Source: Cyanobacteria bacterium SW_9_44_58
Lineage (GTDB): Bacteria; Cyanobacteriota; Cyanobacteriia; Cyanobacteriales; Rubidibacteraceae
DNA: 63,165 nt
Assembly: GCA_003021905.1 (NCBI GenBank)
Contig: PXPI01000009.1
Location: forward strand, 1 to 63,165
Direction of reading: 5' to 3'
Positions within the stretch are counted from its first letter, which is position 1. Each line of letters starts with the position of its first letter. Below, in pieces: positions 17,311 to 26,016 of this stretch. Below the pieces are notes generated by a model. That model saw only the letters and a list, made by a program, of their open reading frames with translations. It made no database searches and was not told the origin of the DNA. Made by a program: the position numbers and the translations under genes.

Positions 17311-18675
17311 TCAACTTTGTGAAACGGTTAGTTGCGATTGTTGTTCTAAAGTTGCAATTATTTCCATAAATTCTTGTTCAAAGCCAACTTGGGCTCGGTT
17401 TGTTTTTCCCCCTACATAAAGACAATTGTCAGTTTGTAAAGCCCAAATTTGAGAATGAGAAACGTAACTCATGATGACTCCTGCCATGAGTAAGACAAAA
17501 CCTGTATAGACGATGGGGATGCCAGGGTCGGCTTTAATTTGTAAGCCCGTAGAACCAATTAACTCTTGAACCTTTAAAGTCATTCCTTCTACTTCAATTG
17601 CCATCCCTGGGCGAACGACTCCTGTTAATTCTCCTGCTGTATCGTACACCAACAGCGTTCCTTTTAAATCCCGGGTCAGCAGAGATACCCCTTTGCTAAG
17701 ATCCGGTTTAATGGGAACCCAACTTCCCCACAAACGGCCTTCTCCTTCATTATTTAATTGGGCCATGGGCAGTTTAAAAACCGGACTATTATTAAGTCGG
17801 ACTTTCACTGCGGAAATGCCCCAGTCGGTTTGGTAAAGGGTTACCCCGTCGTAGCGTAGGGGTTGGTTAACGTGAATGGTTTTCTGTTTCAGTTCGTTGC
17901 CTTCGAGATCAACGACGGATAAGTCAGAATAAAACTGATCAATTTCTCCCTCATTTGTGTAGTCAATCCAGAAATCATTTACTCGTACCGCCCAGTCTTT
18001 GGGAATCTGCGATCGCGCTAATTTTCCTGCCTCAATAATATTTTTAATTTGGAAGGTTTCTCCGCTGGCGACTTTTTCTTGCGCCATAAACCCGGTAAAT
18101 GCTCCCCAAATTGCCCCAGCCAGAATAATCAACATGCTGGCATGGACCACAATGGGACCAATGCGTCCAATGAGCCCTTTCCGGGCATACAGTTGATTTC
18201 CCTGTTGAAAAATTTGGTAGCGATGCTGTTTTAATTGCCCAATTGCCTGTTCCAGTGACTGATTGGGCAGTTCGGTACTGAGCGCCAGTTTTTCAAATTG
18301 ACCGGGGCGTTTATAATACTGCCAACGTCGGGCTGATTTTAGGGTGGGAAGTTGACGGGTAAAGGTACAGGCCGTTAAGCTGCTGCCAAATACGACCAGC
18401 AAGGTAACAAACCACCAGGTGGTATAGACATGGTCTAATCCCAATGCCAGAATGAACTTCCAAGAAATAAAGCCGAAAATGGCGGGATCTTCGGGGTAAC
18501 TATTTTGGTAAAATTCAAGGGGTTGACCTTGTTCAATAACCGTGCCGGAAATGCTAAACAGCGCGATCGCGAGAAGTAAAACAATGGCAAGGCGCAAATC
18601 GGCTAAGCGAGCAATTAACTTGTGCCATCCTTGTTTAATCCAAGAAAATCCCAAATTGGTTGTCTGATTGGTCAT
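17311..18675 (-). CDS. ccs1: Cytochrome c biogenesis protein Ccs1/ResB
   Basis: The 454-residue protein belongs to the ResB/Ccs1 family. It shows an N-terminal pair of membrane spans ([23 protein letters not shown] and a span near [15 protein letters not shown]), a third at [19 protein letters not shown], a large lumenal domain, and a C-terminal span [19 protein letters not shown]. Conserved histidines sit in the third and last spans. With CcsA and CcdA it forms the system II apparatus that exports haem and attaches it to lumenal c-type cytochromes. It follows ccdA by 9 bases, forming a clear two-gene operon. CcsA is not in the window. Confidence 0.92.
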   Translation of the reverse strand: MTNQTTNLGFSWIKQGWHKLIARLADLRLAIVLLLAIALFSISGTVIEQGQPLEFYQNSYPEDPAIFGFISWKFILALGLDHVYTTWWFVTLLVVFGSSLTACTFTRQLPTLKSARRWQYYKRPGQFEKLALSTELPNQSLEQAIGQLKQHRYQIFQQGNQLYARKGLIGRIGPIVVHASMLIILAGAIWGAFTGFMAQEKVASGETFQIKNIIEAGKLARSQIPKDWAVRVNDFWIDYTNEGEIDQFYSDLSVVDLEGNELKQKTIHVNQPLRYDGVTLYQTDWGISAVKVRLNNSPVFKLPMAQLNNEGEGRLWGSWVPIKPDLSKGVSLLTRDLKGTLLVYDTAGELTGVVRPGMAIEVEGMTLKVQELIGSTGLQIKADPGIPIVYTGFVLLMAGVIMSYVSHSQIWALQTDNCLYVGGKTNRAQVGFEQEFMEIIATLEQQSQLTVSQS

Positions 18676-18684
18676 TATAATTGT

Positions 18685-19425
18685 TTAAAATCGATCCATA
18701 GGCAAGCGCAGCAACAGAGAAAAGACACCAAACCCAATGAGCAATGCTCCACTCACTGGGGTAATCCAAGTTCCCCAACGCCGAAATTCCAGAAACGTTT
18801 TAATGGAAGCCGTAAAGGTTCCGGCAATCACTAACGGCATAACATAACCTGCTGTATAGGATAACAGCAATCCTGCTCCCAAAATTAAATCTTGACTGCT
18901 GGCAACCCAAGCTAATAATGTCGCTAAGACAGGGGTACTACAGGGGGAAGCCACTAAGCCAAAGGTTAATCCCAATAAGTAGGAACGCACTGGCGTGGGG
19001 AAATCCTCTTTAATCCATTCTGTGCCACCCAAGGAGGGAAAACGCAAGGGCAGAATTTCCAACAAGTTTAACCCCATAATAATCGCGATCGCGCTGACAA
19101 TCAGGGGCAATCCCACACCAATTTGTCCATAGACTTGACCAAAGCCGGCGGCAAATATCCCTAATCCTGCTAGGGTTGTGGCTAGTCCTAAGGCAAACCA
19201 ACTCGTTTTCCAGAAGGCATCGCGTCGTCCTTCCGTTTCCGACCCACCGATATAGCCCACGGTAATGGGCAGCATAGATAGCATGCAAGGCGTCAAACTG
19301 GTGAGTAACCCCGCCAGAAAAATAATCCCAATACTTAAGGGGCTTAGTTCATTCAATTGTTGCGACACTAACTGATCGGCAAATTGTTGCACTTGATAAA
19401 GAAATCGTTCTACTTTTTCTAGCAT
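18685..19425 (-). CDS. ccdA: Thiol-disulfide transporter CcdA
   Basis: CcdA passes reducing equivalents across the thylakoid membrane to keep apocytochrome cysteines reduced. Six hydrophobic segments are visible. The two key cysteines lie in LTSLTPCMLSMLPITVGY and in GLVASPCSTPVLATLLA, the paired proline-flanked positions typical of the family. I chose the Met starting MLEKVERFLYQVQQF (246 residues) instead of an upstream ATG that would add 17 non-conserved residues. It is the first gene of the ccdA-ccs1 operon. Confidence 0.9.
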   Translation of the reverse strand: MLEKVERFLYQVQQFADQLVSQQLNELSPLSIGIIFLAGLLTSLTPCMLSMLPITVGYIGGSETEGRRDAFWKTSWFALGLATTLAGLGIFAAGFGQVYGQIGVGLPLIVSAIAIIMGLNLLEILPLRFPSLGGTEWIKEDFPTPVRSYLLGLTFGLVASPCSTPVLATLLAWVASSQDLILGAGLLLSYTAGYVMPLVIAGTFTASIKTFLEFRRWGTWITPVSGALLIGFGVFSLLLRLPMDRF

Positions 19426-19968
19426 GAAGCAATTGGCGGTGAGTTTAATCTGCCTTCTGCTTGGATCATAGCTCAAGCGACAATTTCCCTTGCTGTAACG
19501 AAAGATAGATTGACCTAGCCAACATTTAAGGTTAACATGGCTTCTACTTTATCAAGCAATTTCCACTTAAAATTTCCTTATTGATAGCATTCAACTTAGT
19601 AAAACTAAGGCCAAACGCCAAAAACGCATTCTTTTTTAGATCACAAATTTTGATTTGCTCAAGGCCAGAATTGCAAAATCGAGGAAGAATTTTTTAGGCG
19701 CTTTTTCCAGCCAACTTCCCATGGATAATTGACAATTTACCGTTAATAATTGACAATTAAGTCAATACAGTAAGCAAGTCTTATTGATACCTTCGGCGCT
19801 AAATCAAAAAATATCGATTGATAACTCATCATGAATAATCGCTTCTTGAATCAAATGAATTTGACCAATACTCCCAGCAAGTGTCTTCTAGCTTCCGAAG
19901 GCATAAGTTGCGACTCCGACGCTGACTTTTCATAAATCTCTCTTTCGTTGCTGCCTACCTCCAATGCT
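19426..19968. other. Gene-free spacer between ccdA and the phosphatase gene
   Basis: This divergent promoter region of about 540 bp has no convincing gene. It contains a near-repeat, ATAATTGACAATT at 19732 and again at 19747, and several AT-rich stretches. A short reverse-strand frame reads KTLAGSIGQIHLIQEAIIH around 19830-19880 and ends abruptly. It may be a gene fragment, but I cannot name it. Confidence 0.4.
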
Positions 19969-21387
19969 ATGACTGCTTTACCTGCGCCCCAATCTTCTTC
20001 ATCCAATCATTCTTTTCAAAGAAAAAATAATAAAACAGAAGCCCCGGTTTCCACATTGAAAGAATTGGTGGCAAATTTAAGCCGTGAGCAAAATAAAGTT
20101 CAAAATCTTTTAAGTTCCCTTGGCTTTGCCCTTCGCAGTTTTAACAATCTCAATCAATTTTTAGAAATTATTCCTTTAATGGCGGCTCGGGTTTCTGATA
20201 CGGACGGGAGTGCTCTGTTAATGTATCAAGGGGAAGACAAAGTAACGCTCGAACAACTTCACTGTCAAGGTGGCTTGGACTGTCAAGATATTCGACGCGG
20301 CATTTCGAAAGTCACTCGGGCATTAGCTAAAACCCAAACCGTTCAAGGAAAAGAAACGCCGCCGCTGGATAAACTGATTCAAAATGCCTTGCCCAGCGAT
20401 ATTCAGCTTTTTGGAACCCCGATTTTAGCAAAAGGGGAAGAACGGGGACGGGTTTATGTTTTCACGCGCGATCGCGATTATGATTGGAACTTAAGCCGCC
20501 AGAAATTAGTGCAATTGGTTGCTGACCAAGTCGCAGTTGCCATTGCCAATAATGACTTAGCTGAAGAAGTTCGTCAAAAAGAACGCCTCGATCGCGAATT
20601 AGAAGTCGCCACCGACATTCAATTCCATCTCCTCCCTCGCAAATACCCGACAATTAAAGGGCTCGATTTAGCAGCTGCCTGTCAAACTGCTAACCGTGTC
20701 GGAGGGGACTATTACGATTTTATCCCGGCCAACTACGACCAACGCCAAAGTCGGATAGAAACAGAAGTTGACAATGCTGCCAGTACGGTTCCTTGGAGTA
20801 TTGTCATTGGGGATGTTATGGGCAAAGGCGTTCCTGCCGGGTTAATCATGACCATGACTAGAGGAATGTTGCGGGCAGAAGTATTAAACCATCACTCTCC
20901 CTCAAAAATTCTGCAACACCTCAACCGGGTTATGTACGATGACTTAGAAAGTTCCCATCGCTTCGTAACGCTATTTTATTCCCAATATGACCCGCAAACG
21001 CGACGTTTATCCTACAGCAATGCCGCCCATAATCCCCCTTTATGGTGGCAAGCTAGCACAAACACGGTTCACCGTTTAGATACAGCAGGGATGCTAGTGG
21101 GACTCGATATCAACTCCCAATACGAAGATGATAGTGTCCAACTCGCCCCAGGGGATACTGTCTTATACTACACCGACGGCTTTACTGATGCCGTTAATAG
21201 CAAAGGACAACGGTTTGAAGAAGAAAACTTAATCGATTCCTTTCAATGGGTAGCGCAACAGCAATATTCACCGGAAGCGATTGTCCAGTATCTGTTTGAG
21301 AGAGTCCAAGCATTTATGGGAAGTCAGAAACGCTCGGTGGATGATATGACCTTAGTTGTCATGCAAGTTAAAGATGAAGCGGTTTAA
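19969..21387 (+). CDS. GAF-domain PP2C-type (RsbU/SpoIIE-like) serine phosphatase
   Basis: The protein has an N-terminal GAF-like sensory domain (about residues 40-200), a short linker helix, and a C-terminal SpoIIE phosphatase domain. Metal-binding motifs are RVGGDYYDFIP, IGDVMGKGVPAGLIMTMTRGML, SNAAHNPPLWW, LYYTDGFTDAVN and SVDDMTLVVM. Such enzymes dephosphorylate anti-anti-sigma factor (STAS) proteins in partner-switching control. No STAS or anti-sigma gene is nearby. I used the ATG at 19969 over a TTG seven codons earlier. The 3' end overlaps the convergent folate gene by 20 bases. Confidence 0.92.
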   Translation: MTALPAPQSSSSNHSFQRKNNKTEAPVSTLKELVANLSREQNKVQNLLSSLGFALRSFNNLNQFLEIIPLMAARVSDTDGSALLMYQGEDKVTLEQLHCQGGLDCQDIRRGISKVTRALAKTQTVQGKETPPLDKLIQNALPSDIQLFGTPILAKGEERGRVYVFTRDRDYDWNLSRQKLVQLVADQVAVAIANNDLAEEVRQKERLDRELEVATDIQFHLLPRKYPTIKGLDLAAACQTANRVGGDYYDFIPANYDQRQSRIETEVDNAASTVPWSIVIGDVMGKGVPAGLIMTMTRGMLRAEVLNHHSPSKILQHLNRVMYDDLESSHRFVTLFYSQYDPQTRRLSYSNAAHNPPLWWQASTNTVHRLDTAGMLVGLDINSQYEDDSVQLAPGDTVLYYTDGFTDAVNSKGQRFEEENLIDSFQWVAQQQYSPEAIVQYLFERVQAFMGSQKRSVDDMTLVVMQVKDEAV

Positions 21388-21943
21388 CGCGCCATCCTTG
21401 TTCTGTACAAACGCCATCCAGGGGAATATCCCAACTGTCCGCCGGCAGTTCCGGAACAAAGGCAACATCAAAAATAATGCCGATTTTGGGAATATTTTGC
21501 CATTGCGGTTGATGGAACAGCCGATCATAAAAACCGCCTCCGTATCCCAAACGATACCCCCGCTCGTCACAAGCTACTGCTGGCACAAAAATTAAATCCA
21601 CAGCTTCAGGGGAACAAGTTGGGGCTTTCGGTAAAGGTTCTATAATGCCAAATGCCCCTTTCACTAAGGGGTCGCCAGGCTGCCAAAAATGCCAACTTAA
21701 TTCCTTTTCCACACAACGCGGCACGCCCCAATAATAGTCACGCAATTCAAATAGGGGATCCAGATTGGGCTCGTTCCGAAAATAAAAATAACTCAGAATC
21801 GTTCTCCCTGGGGAAACGACGGGGGAATCGTTTAAGTATTGACGCAACTGTTCACAAATGGCTCGGCTTTTACTGTGCCATTGCTGTTCCGACAGCTTCT
21901 TGCGAGCTTGAAGCAATTCTTGACGCAGCTGTTTTTTATCCAT
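21368..21943 (-). CDS. 5-formyltetrahydrofolate cyclo-ligase
   Basis: The 191-residue protein converts 5-formyl-THF to 5,10-methenyl-THF using ATP. The N-terminus is KKQLRQELLQARKKLSE with basic residues that bind ATP phosphate. The C-terminal motif GYRLGYGGGFYDRLF is diagnostic. Length is normal. Its 3' end overlaps the convergent phosphatase gene by 20 bases. Confidence 0.92.
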   Translation of the reverse strand: MDKKQLRQELLQARKKLSEQQWHSKSRAICEQLRQYLNDSPVVSPGRTILSYFYFRNEPNLDPLFELRDYYWGVPRCVEKELSWHFWQPGDPLVKGAFGIIEPLPKAPTCSPEAVDLIFVPAVACDERGYRLGYGGGFYDRLFHQPQWQNIPKIGIIFDVAFVPELPADSWDIPLDGVCTEQGWRVKPLHL

Positions 21944-22040
21944 GATTCCCTCACTCTTTTTTGTAATGGCAAAAATTGTATCTTTCTACACATCCCCTTA
22001 CTGATTATGATATACTTGTAAAGTTTTGTTAAGAAGAATC

Positions 22041-22091
22041 GTCCCCGAGCAATGCTGTTCATCATGATGATGAACGAGTTTGGCTAGGGAC
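22041..22091 (+). promoter_or_regulatory. Hairpin in the desaturase upstream region
   Basis: GTCCC (22041-22045) pairs with GGGAC (22087-22091), enclosing GTTCATCA (22057-22064) paired with TGATGAAC (22068-22075) across a TGA loop. The nested hairpins lie 74 bases upstream of desA. The position suits an mRNA leader structure or an operator for a dimeric regulator. Both roles are inference. Confidence 0.4.
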
Positions 22092-22164
22092 ATTCAATTC
22101 GATTCAACAATCTTAGCAGTAACCTGCTGTCCATCGATTTCGTTAAAAAAAATCCATCAATTGA

Positions 22165-23226
22165 ATGACCCAAAGCATATTAAACACATCAGCATCCCAT
22201 GAAAAGCCTTCCCTGAATTCTGAAATTCGGCTGCGGGACATTATCAAAACCATCCCGAAAGAGTGTTTTCAAAAGAATCCTCGCAAGGCTTGGCTATCTG
22301 CTTTAACCAGCATTATTGCAACCAGCGTTGGTTACGCGGCAATTGGCTATTTCCCTTGGTTTCTGCTTCCGTTTGCTTGGATTTTTACAGGCACAGCCCT
22401 AACCGGTTGTTTTGTAATTGCCCATGATTGCGGCCACCGTTCTTTTGCTAAAAAAATTTGGGTGAATGATCTAGTCGGTCACATTTTCTTCCTTCCTCTA
22501 ATCTATCCCTTTCATAGCTGGCGTGTTCTCCATAATCTCCATCATCAACACACCAATAAGTTAATGGTAGACACAGCTTGGCATCTCTGGCTGCCAGAAG
22601 AATATGAGCAAACGCCGAAGTTATTGCGTTCTTTTTTTAGTCTGTTTCGCGGGCGTTTATGGTGGCTTTCCTCAATCCTGCATTGGGGACGTTTTCACTT
22701 TAATCCTTCGTTAGTTAAGCCCCGTGAACAAGGAAAAGTCAGCTTATCCATCGCAGCAGTCGCCATTTTTGCTGTTATTTTTTTCCCAACGTTATTTCTG
22801 TTCACCGGCATTTGGGGAGTGGTTAAATTTTGGTTAATGCCTTGGCTGGTTTATCACTTTTGGATGAGTACCTTTACCTTAGTTCATCATACAGACATAA
22901 CCGTTCCGTTTCGCCCCAAAAGCAGTTGGAATGAAGTGGAAGCACAACTGAACGGGACAATTCATTGTCGCTATCCTCGCTGGATTGAGTTTCTCTGCCA
23001 CGATATTAATGTCCATATTCCCCATCATCTTTCCGTTGCCATTCCTTCTTATAACTTACGTCCGGCTCACAAAAGTTTGACCCAAAACTGGGGAGCTTAT
23101 TTAAAGGTACGGCATTTTTCTTGGGCAATGCTCAAGGAGATTGTTGATCAGTGTCATCTTTATGATCGGCAAAATGCTTATGTCTCCTTCCAAGAGTACA
23201 AGGAAATGTATTCAGACAAGTTGTAA
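22165..23226 (+). CDS. desA: Delta-12 acyl-lipid desaturase (DesA-like)
   Basis: This membrane di-iron desaturase introduces a second double bond into membrane glycerolipid acyl chains using ferredoxin. The three histidine boxes are HDCGH, HNLHH and HIPHH. Shared landmarks with cyanobacterial DesA are [13 protein letters not shown] at the N-terminus, [18 protein letters not shown], and [21 protein letters not shown]. At 353 residues it has the normal DesA length. It is probably cold- or salt-responsive, as in known cyanobacteria, though only a leader hairpin hints at this here. DesB is a less likely alternative, because KECF and the histidine box spacing fit DesA. Confidence 0.9.
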   Translation: MTQSILNTSASHEKPSLNSEIRLRDIIKTIPKECFQKNPRKAWLSALTSIIATSVGYAAIGYFPWFLLPFAWIFTGTALTGCFVIAHDCGHRSFAKKIWVNDLVGHIFFLPLIYPFHSWRVLHNLHHQHTNKLMVDTAWHLWLPEEYEQTPKLLRSFFSLFRGRLWWLSSILHWGRFHFNPSLVKPREQGKVSLSIAAVAIFAVIFFPTLFLFTGIWGVVKFWLMPWLVYHFWMSTFTLVHHTDITVPFRPKSSWNEVEAQLNGTIHCRYPRWIEFLCHDINVHIPHHLSVAIPSYNLRPAHKSLTQNWGAYLKVRHFSWAMLKEIVDQCHLYDRQNAYVSFQEYKEMYSDKL

Positions 23227-23355
23227 AGCAGTTGTTGCTTAGGGATTACAAAACATTAAACTTTGCGGCATTGAATAACGCATCTTAAAAACAACGTGCT
23301 ACTGTCTAGAATGGTGAGAACATAATTGCAATTGGAATTAGAAGAGGAGAACATC

Positions 23356-23550
23356 TTGAACTGGGAACCGGAAAACGCACAAAATTCGGCACAAGAAGAA
23401 GTTCGCGATTACGTGGCGCAGTTGCAGCTGCACATGACATTACAAGCCCGCAACTTAGTCCCAAGTTTGACTCAAGCTAGAGATAGCCGTGAGCAATTGT
23501 TGCAAGAAACCCAAGCCAATGTTGAGAAACTGGCATCTCGTCAAATTTAA
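23356..23550 (+). CDS. Small cyanobacterial protein of unknown function (64 residues)
   Basis: I selected a TTG start because GAGGAG lies at an ideal distance upstream, giving a protein that opens with MNWEPENAQNSAQEEVRDY. It is acidic at the N-terminus, helical, and ends LLQETQANVEKLASRQI. No membrane span is evident. The helix periodicity suggests a short coiled coil. A terminator-like hairpin follows. I do not recognise a named family; it may act as a partner of another protein. Confidence 0.6.
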   Translation: MNWEPENAQNSAQEEVRDYVAQLQLHMTLQARNLVPSLTQARDSREQLLQETQANVEKLASRQI

Positions 23551-23580
23551 ACGATTGAACTAAATTAAAACTAATATCTC

Positions 23581-23617
23581 TCTCCCGTCAAAAGATATAG
23601 ATTGCTTTGGCGGGAGA
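23581..23617 (+). terminator. Rho-independent terminator
   Basis: TCTCCCG (23581-23587) pairs perfectly with CGGGAGA (23611-23617), and an inner CAAA/TTTG pair extends the stem. A TTCTTTT tract follows directly. It lies 31 bases downstream of the 64-residue gene and upstream of the MscS start. Confidence 0.65.
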
Positions 23618-23646
23618 TTCTTTTGGCCGCCGGTTGCTCTTTGAAA

Positions 23647-25068
23647 ATGGATGCCATTCCTTTCACTCTCATTGGAAAATTTGTTGTCGTTATTATTGCA
23701 ACTTTAGCCGTTACAGTTGTTTTCAAACGCCTTTTACGTAAGAATTTGCTACCGAGAATCGGCATTGCTTTAGGAACGAGAGAAGCGATTGCCATTATTA
23801 TTAGTTACAGTAGCGGCGCCTTTGTTTTTATCACCTTATTGCAAGCCATTGGAATTAATCTTTCTTCCTTTACTGTATTAGCGGGTGGAATTGGCATTGG
23901 AATTGGGTTTGGCTTACAAGAACTGGCGAAAAATTTTAGCAGCGGTTTAACGTTGCTGTTTGAACAAAAAATTAAAGCAGGAGATTTTGTGGAATGGAAT
24001 GGCATGACCGGATATATTGATGAAATTTCGCTACGTTCCACTGTAATTCGGACAATTGTGGGACAACATATTATTGTTCCCAATCGTTCTTTAGTAGAAA
24101 ATCAAGTCATTAATTGGACCTATGATCAATACAAGGGATGGGCAATGGTAGAAGTGAGTGTTGCCCAGGAAAGCGATACCGTTTTAGTGGTAGAAATTCT
24201 TTTAGATTCTGCTTACATGGAAGAAACAGTTTCTTATGAAAAACCCGCCTCTGTATTTTTTACAGGATTTGGGGATAATTCCTTAAATTTTCAACTGTGG
24301 GCTTGGGTCAATCGCGTTGATGAAAAACATATTACAGAAAGTTCACTACGGTTTATTATTGAATCTAATTTACGAAATCACGGTATTAAACTGGCAACCC
24401 CGCGCTTAGGGGTCTGGTATCCTGCCTCTCCTTCTCAAACGGTTTCTCACGATGAAGAGGGAACATCTCGTTCCGAAACAGCAACGGAAACGAAAGATCA
24501 GGAAACAGCTTCTGTCGCATTTCCTCATTTGTCTAAAACCGTGCTTCCTTCTCGTCCCCTAGTCCTCAGAAATTTATTAAAAAAGGTTAGCTATTTTCAA
24601 AATTGTTCTGAAATTGAGTTGAAAAAGCTCATCGAAATTGGCTATCGCAAACGACTTCAAGCTGGAGATATTTTATACCGAGAAGGGGATCCTGGAGATA
24701 TCTTTTATATTATTTTATCGGGGTCAGTGGAATACTATGTGGAAAAACTGGAACAAGCGCCTACAGTATTAACCCCTGGCGAATTTATCGGTGAGCTGTC
24801 CTTAATGTTAGGATTGCGGCGTACAGTGACAGTAAGAGCAAGAGAAGAAACCATCTTATTTGCTATTAATAAAGAAGGATTTTTTACTTTATTACAAGAA
24901 CAACCCCAGTTATATGAATTAATCGTTGTCGAATTAGGAAAAGCGCAACAAGAGTTATCCCAACAACAACAACAACTACGGGAATTAGGGTTATTAAATT
25001 ATCAAGAGTTGGATAAAAATCCTGTGGCTTGGGTACAACGTCAATTCAATAAATTATTTAATCGTTAA
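23647..25068 (+). CDS. MscS family channel with C-terminal cyclic-nucleotide-binding domain
   Basis: The protein has two N-terminal membrane spans (near FVVVIIATLAVTVVF and IAIIISYSSGAFVFITLLQ), then the pore helix FTVLAGGIGIGIGFGLQELAKNFSSGLTLLF with the Gly-rich MscS pattern. The beta domain (IKAGDFVEWNGMTGYI, IIVPNRSLVENQVINW) follows. From about residue 310 a CNMP-binding domain appears: LQAGDILYREGDPGDIFYIILSG and GEFIGELSLMLGLRRT. The channel opens on membrane tension; the fused domain suggests ligand modulation. The basic phosphate-binding Arg of CAP domains is replaced within the GLRRT loop pattern, so the ligand is uncertain. Its stop overlaps murI by 4 bases. Confidence 0.88.
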   Translation: MDAIPFTLIGKFVVVIIATLAVTVVFKRLLRKNLLPRIGIALGTREAIAIIISYSSGAFVFITLLQAIGINLSSFTVLAGGIGIGIGFGLQELAKNFSSGLTLLFEQKIKAGDFVEWNGMTGYIDEISLRSTVIRTIVGQHIIVPNRSLVENQVINWTYDQYKGWAMVEVSVAQESDTVLVVEILLDSAYMEETVSYEKPASVFFTGFGDNSLNFQLWAWVNRVDEKHITESSLRFIIESNLRNHGIKLATPRLGVWYPASPSQTVSHDEEGTSRSETATETKDQETASVAFPHLSKTVLPSRPLVLRNLLKKVSYFQNCSEIELKKLIEIGYRKRLQAGDILYREGDPGDIFYIILSGSVEYYVEKLEQAPTVLTPGEFIGELSLMLGLRRTVTVRAREETILFAINKEGFFTLLQEQPQLYELIVVELGKAQQELSQQQQQLRELGLLNYQELDKNPVAWVQRQFNKLFNR

Positions 25069-25946
25069 TCTCTAGAAATCGACATTTGATGAGAATCATG
25101 ATGAGAATCAGAAACTAGGGTCGGCAACTGAATTTGTTCGACCACAGGAGTACAACCAAGCCAATGGCTAGAACGTTCAGCAAATTGTTCGGCATTGCCG
25201 CTGACACAAAAGCGAGTGGGGGCAGGGGATTGCATATTTTTTAATCCCATTAATTCCAATTCTTTTTCGGTGGCTATGACCACATGTTCTGCCGGATCAA
25301 TAAAATTGACCGTTGCGGGTAATAATTCCCCTAAAATCGGGGCTAAGTAAGGATAATGGGTACAGCCGTAAACTAAGGTATCAATTTGCTTTTCTTGTAA
25401 AGGGGCTAAATATCCTTGCGCTACTTCCCGCACATAGGGATCATTCAATCGATTTTGTTCAATGAGCGGGACAAATTCGGGGCAACTGACTTGCCAAACT
25501 TTTCTGGTATGATTGACTTCGAGAATGGCTTGCCGGTAAGCATTGCTGGTTGCCGTCGCTGGGGTGGCAATGACACCAATGCGTTGGCCAATTTCCACTG
25601 CTGCTCGGGCGCCGGGTAAAATCACCCCTAAAATGGGAATGGGAAACTCCGACCGTACGGTCTCTAGCGCCAGTGCTGAGCAGGTATTGCAGGCCATGAT
25701 AACCATTTTGACGTTTTGGGCGACCATCCAGTGGAGAATTTCACGAACAAATTGTAGGATTTCACTGTAGGAACGGTTGCCATAAGGAAGACGAGCGGTA
25801 TCGGCAAAATAGAGAAGGGATTCTTGAGGAAGCTGTCGATAGAGTTCCCGTAAAACCGTTAATCCCCCTAGACCGCTGTCAAAGACACCAATACGGTGTT
25901 TGGGAACGATTGGTTTTTGGCAAGGTGAAGATACATGATGGGTCAA
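25065..25946 (-). CDS. murI: Glutamate racemase
   Basis: MurI makes D-glutamate for peptidoglycan. Family motifs are present: RIGVFDSGLGGLTVLRELY at the N-terminus, YFADTARLPYG, the first catalytic cysteine in MACNTCSALALE, and the second in VYGCTHYPYL. Length (293 residues) is a little above average because of a polar C-terminal tail. It is convergent with the MscS gene and lies 70 bases downstream of the AmiC-like gene on the same strand; cotranscription is possible. Confidence 0.93.
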   Translation of the reverse strand: MTHHVSSPCQKPIVPKHRIGVFDSGLGGLTVLRELYRQLPQESLLYFADTARLPYGNRSYSEILQFVREILHWMVAQNVKMVIMACNTCSALALETVRSEFPIPILGVILPGARAAVEIGQRIGVIATPATATSNAYRQAILEVNHTRKVWQVSCPEFVPLIEQNRLNDPYVREVAQGYLAPLQEKQIDTLVYGCTHYPYLAPILGELLPATVNFIDPAEHVVIATEKELELMGLKNMQSPAPTRFCVSGNAEQFAERSSHWLGCTPVVEQIQLPTLVSDSHHDSHQMSISRD

Positions 25947-26016
25947 CAGATTAATCCCCCCTAAAACATTCTTTAATCATTAGTGACTTGTGATAAGTTC
26001 ATTGTTTTTAGAGGCT

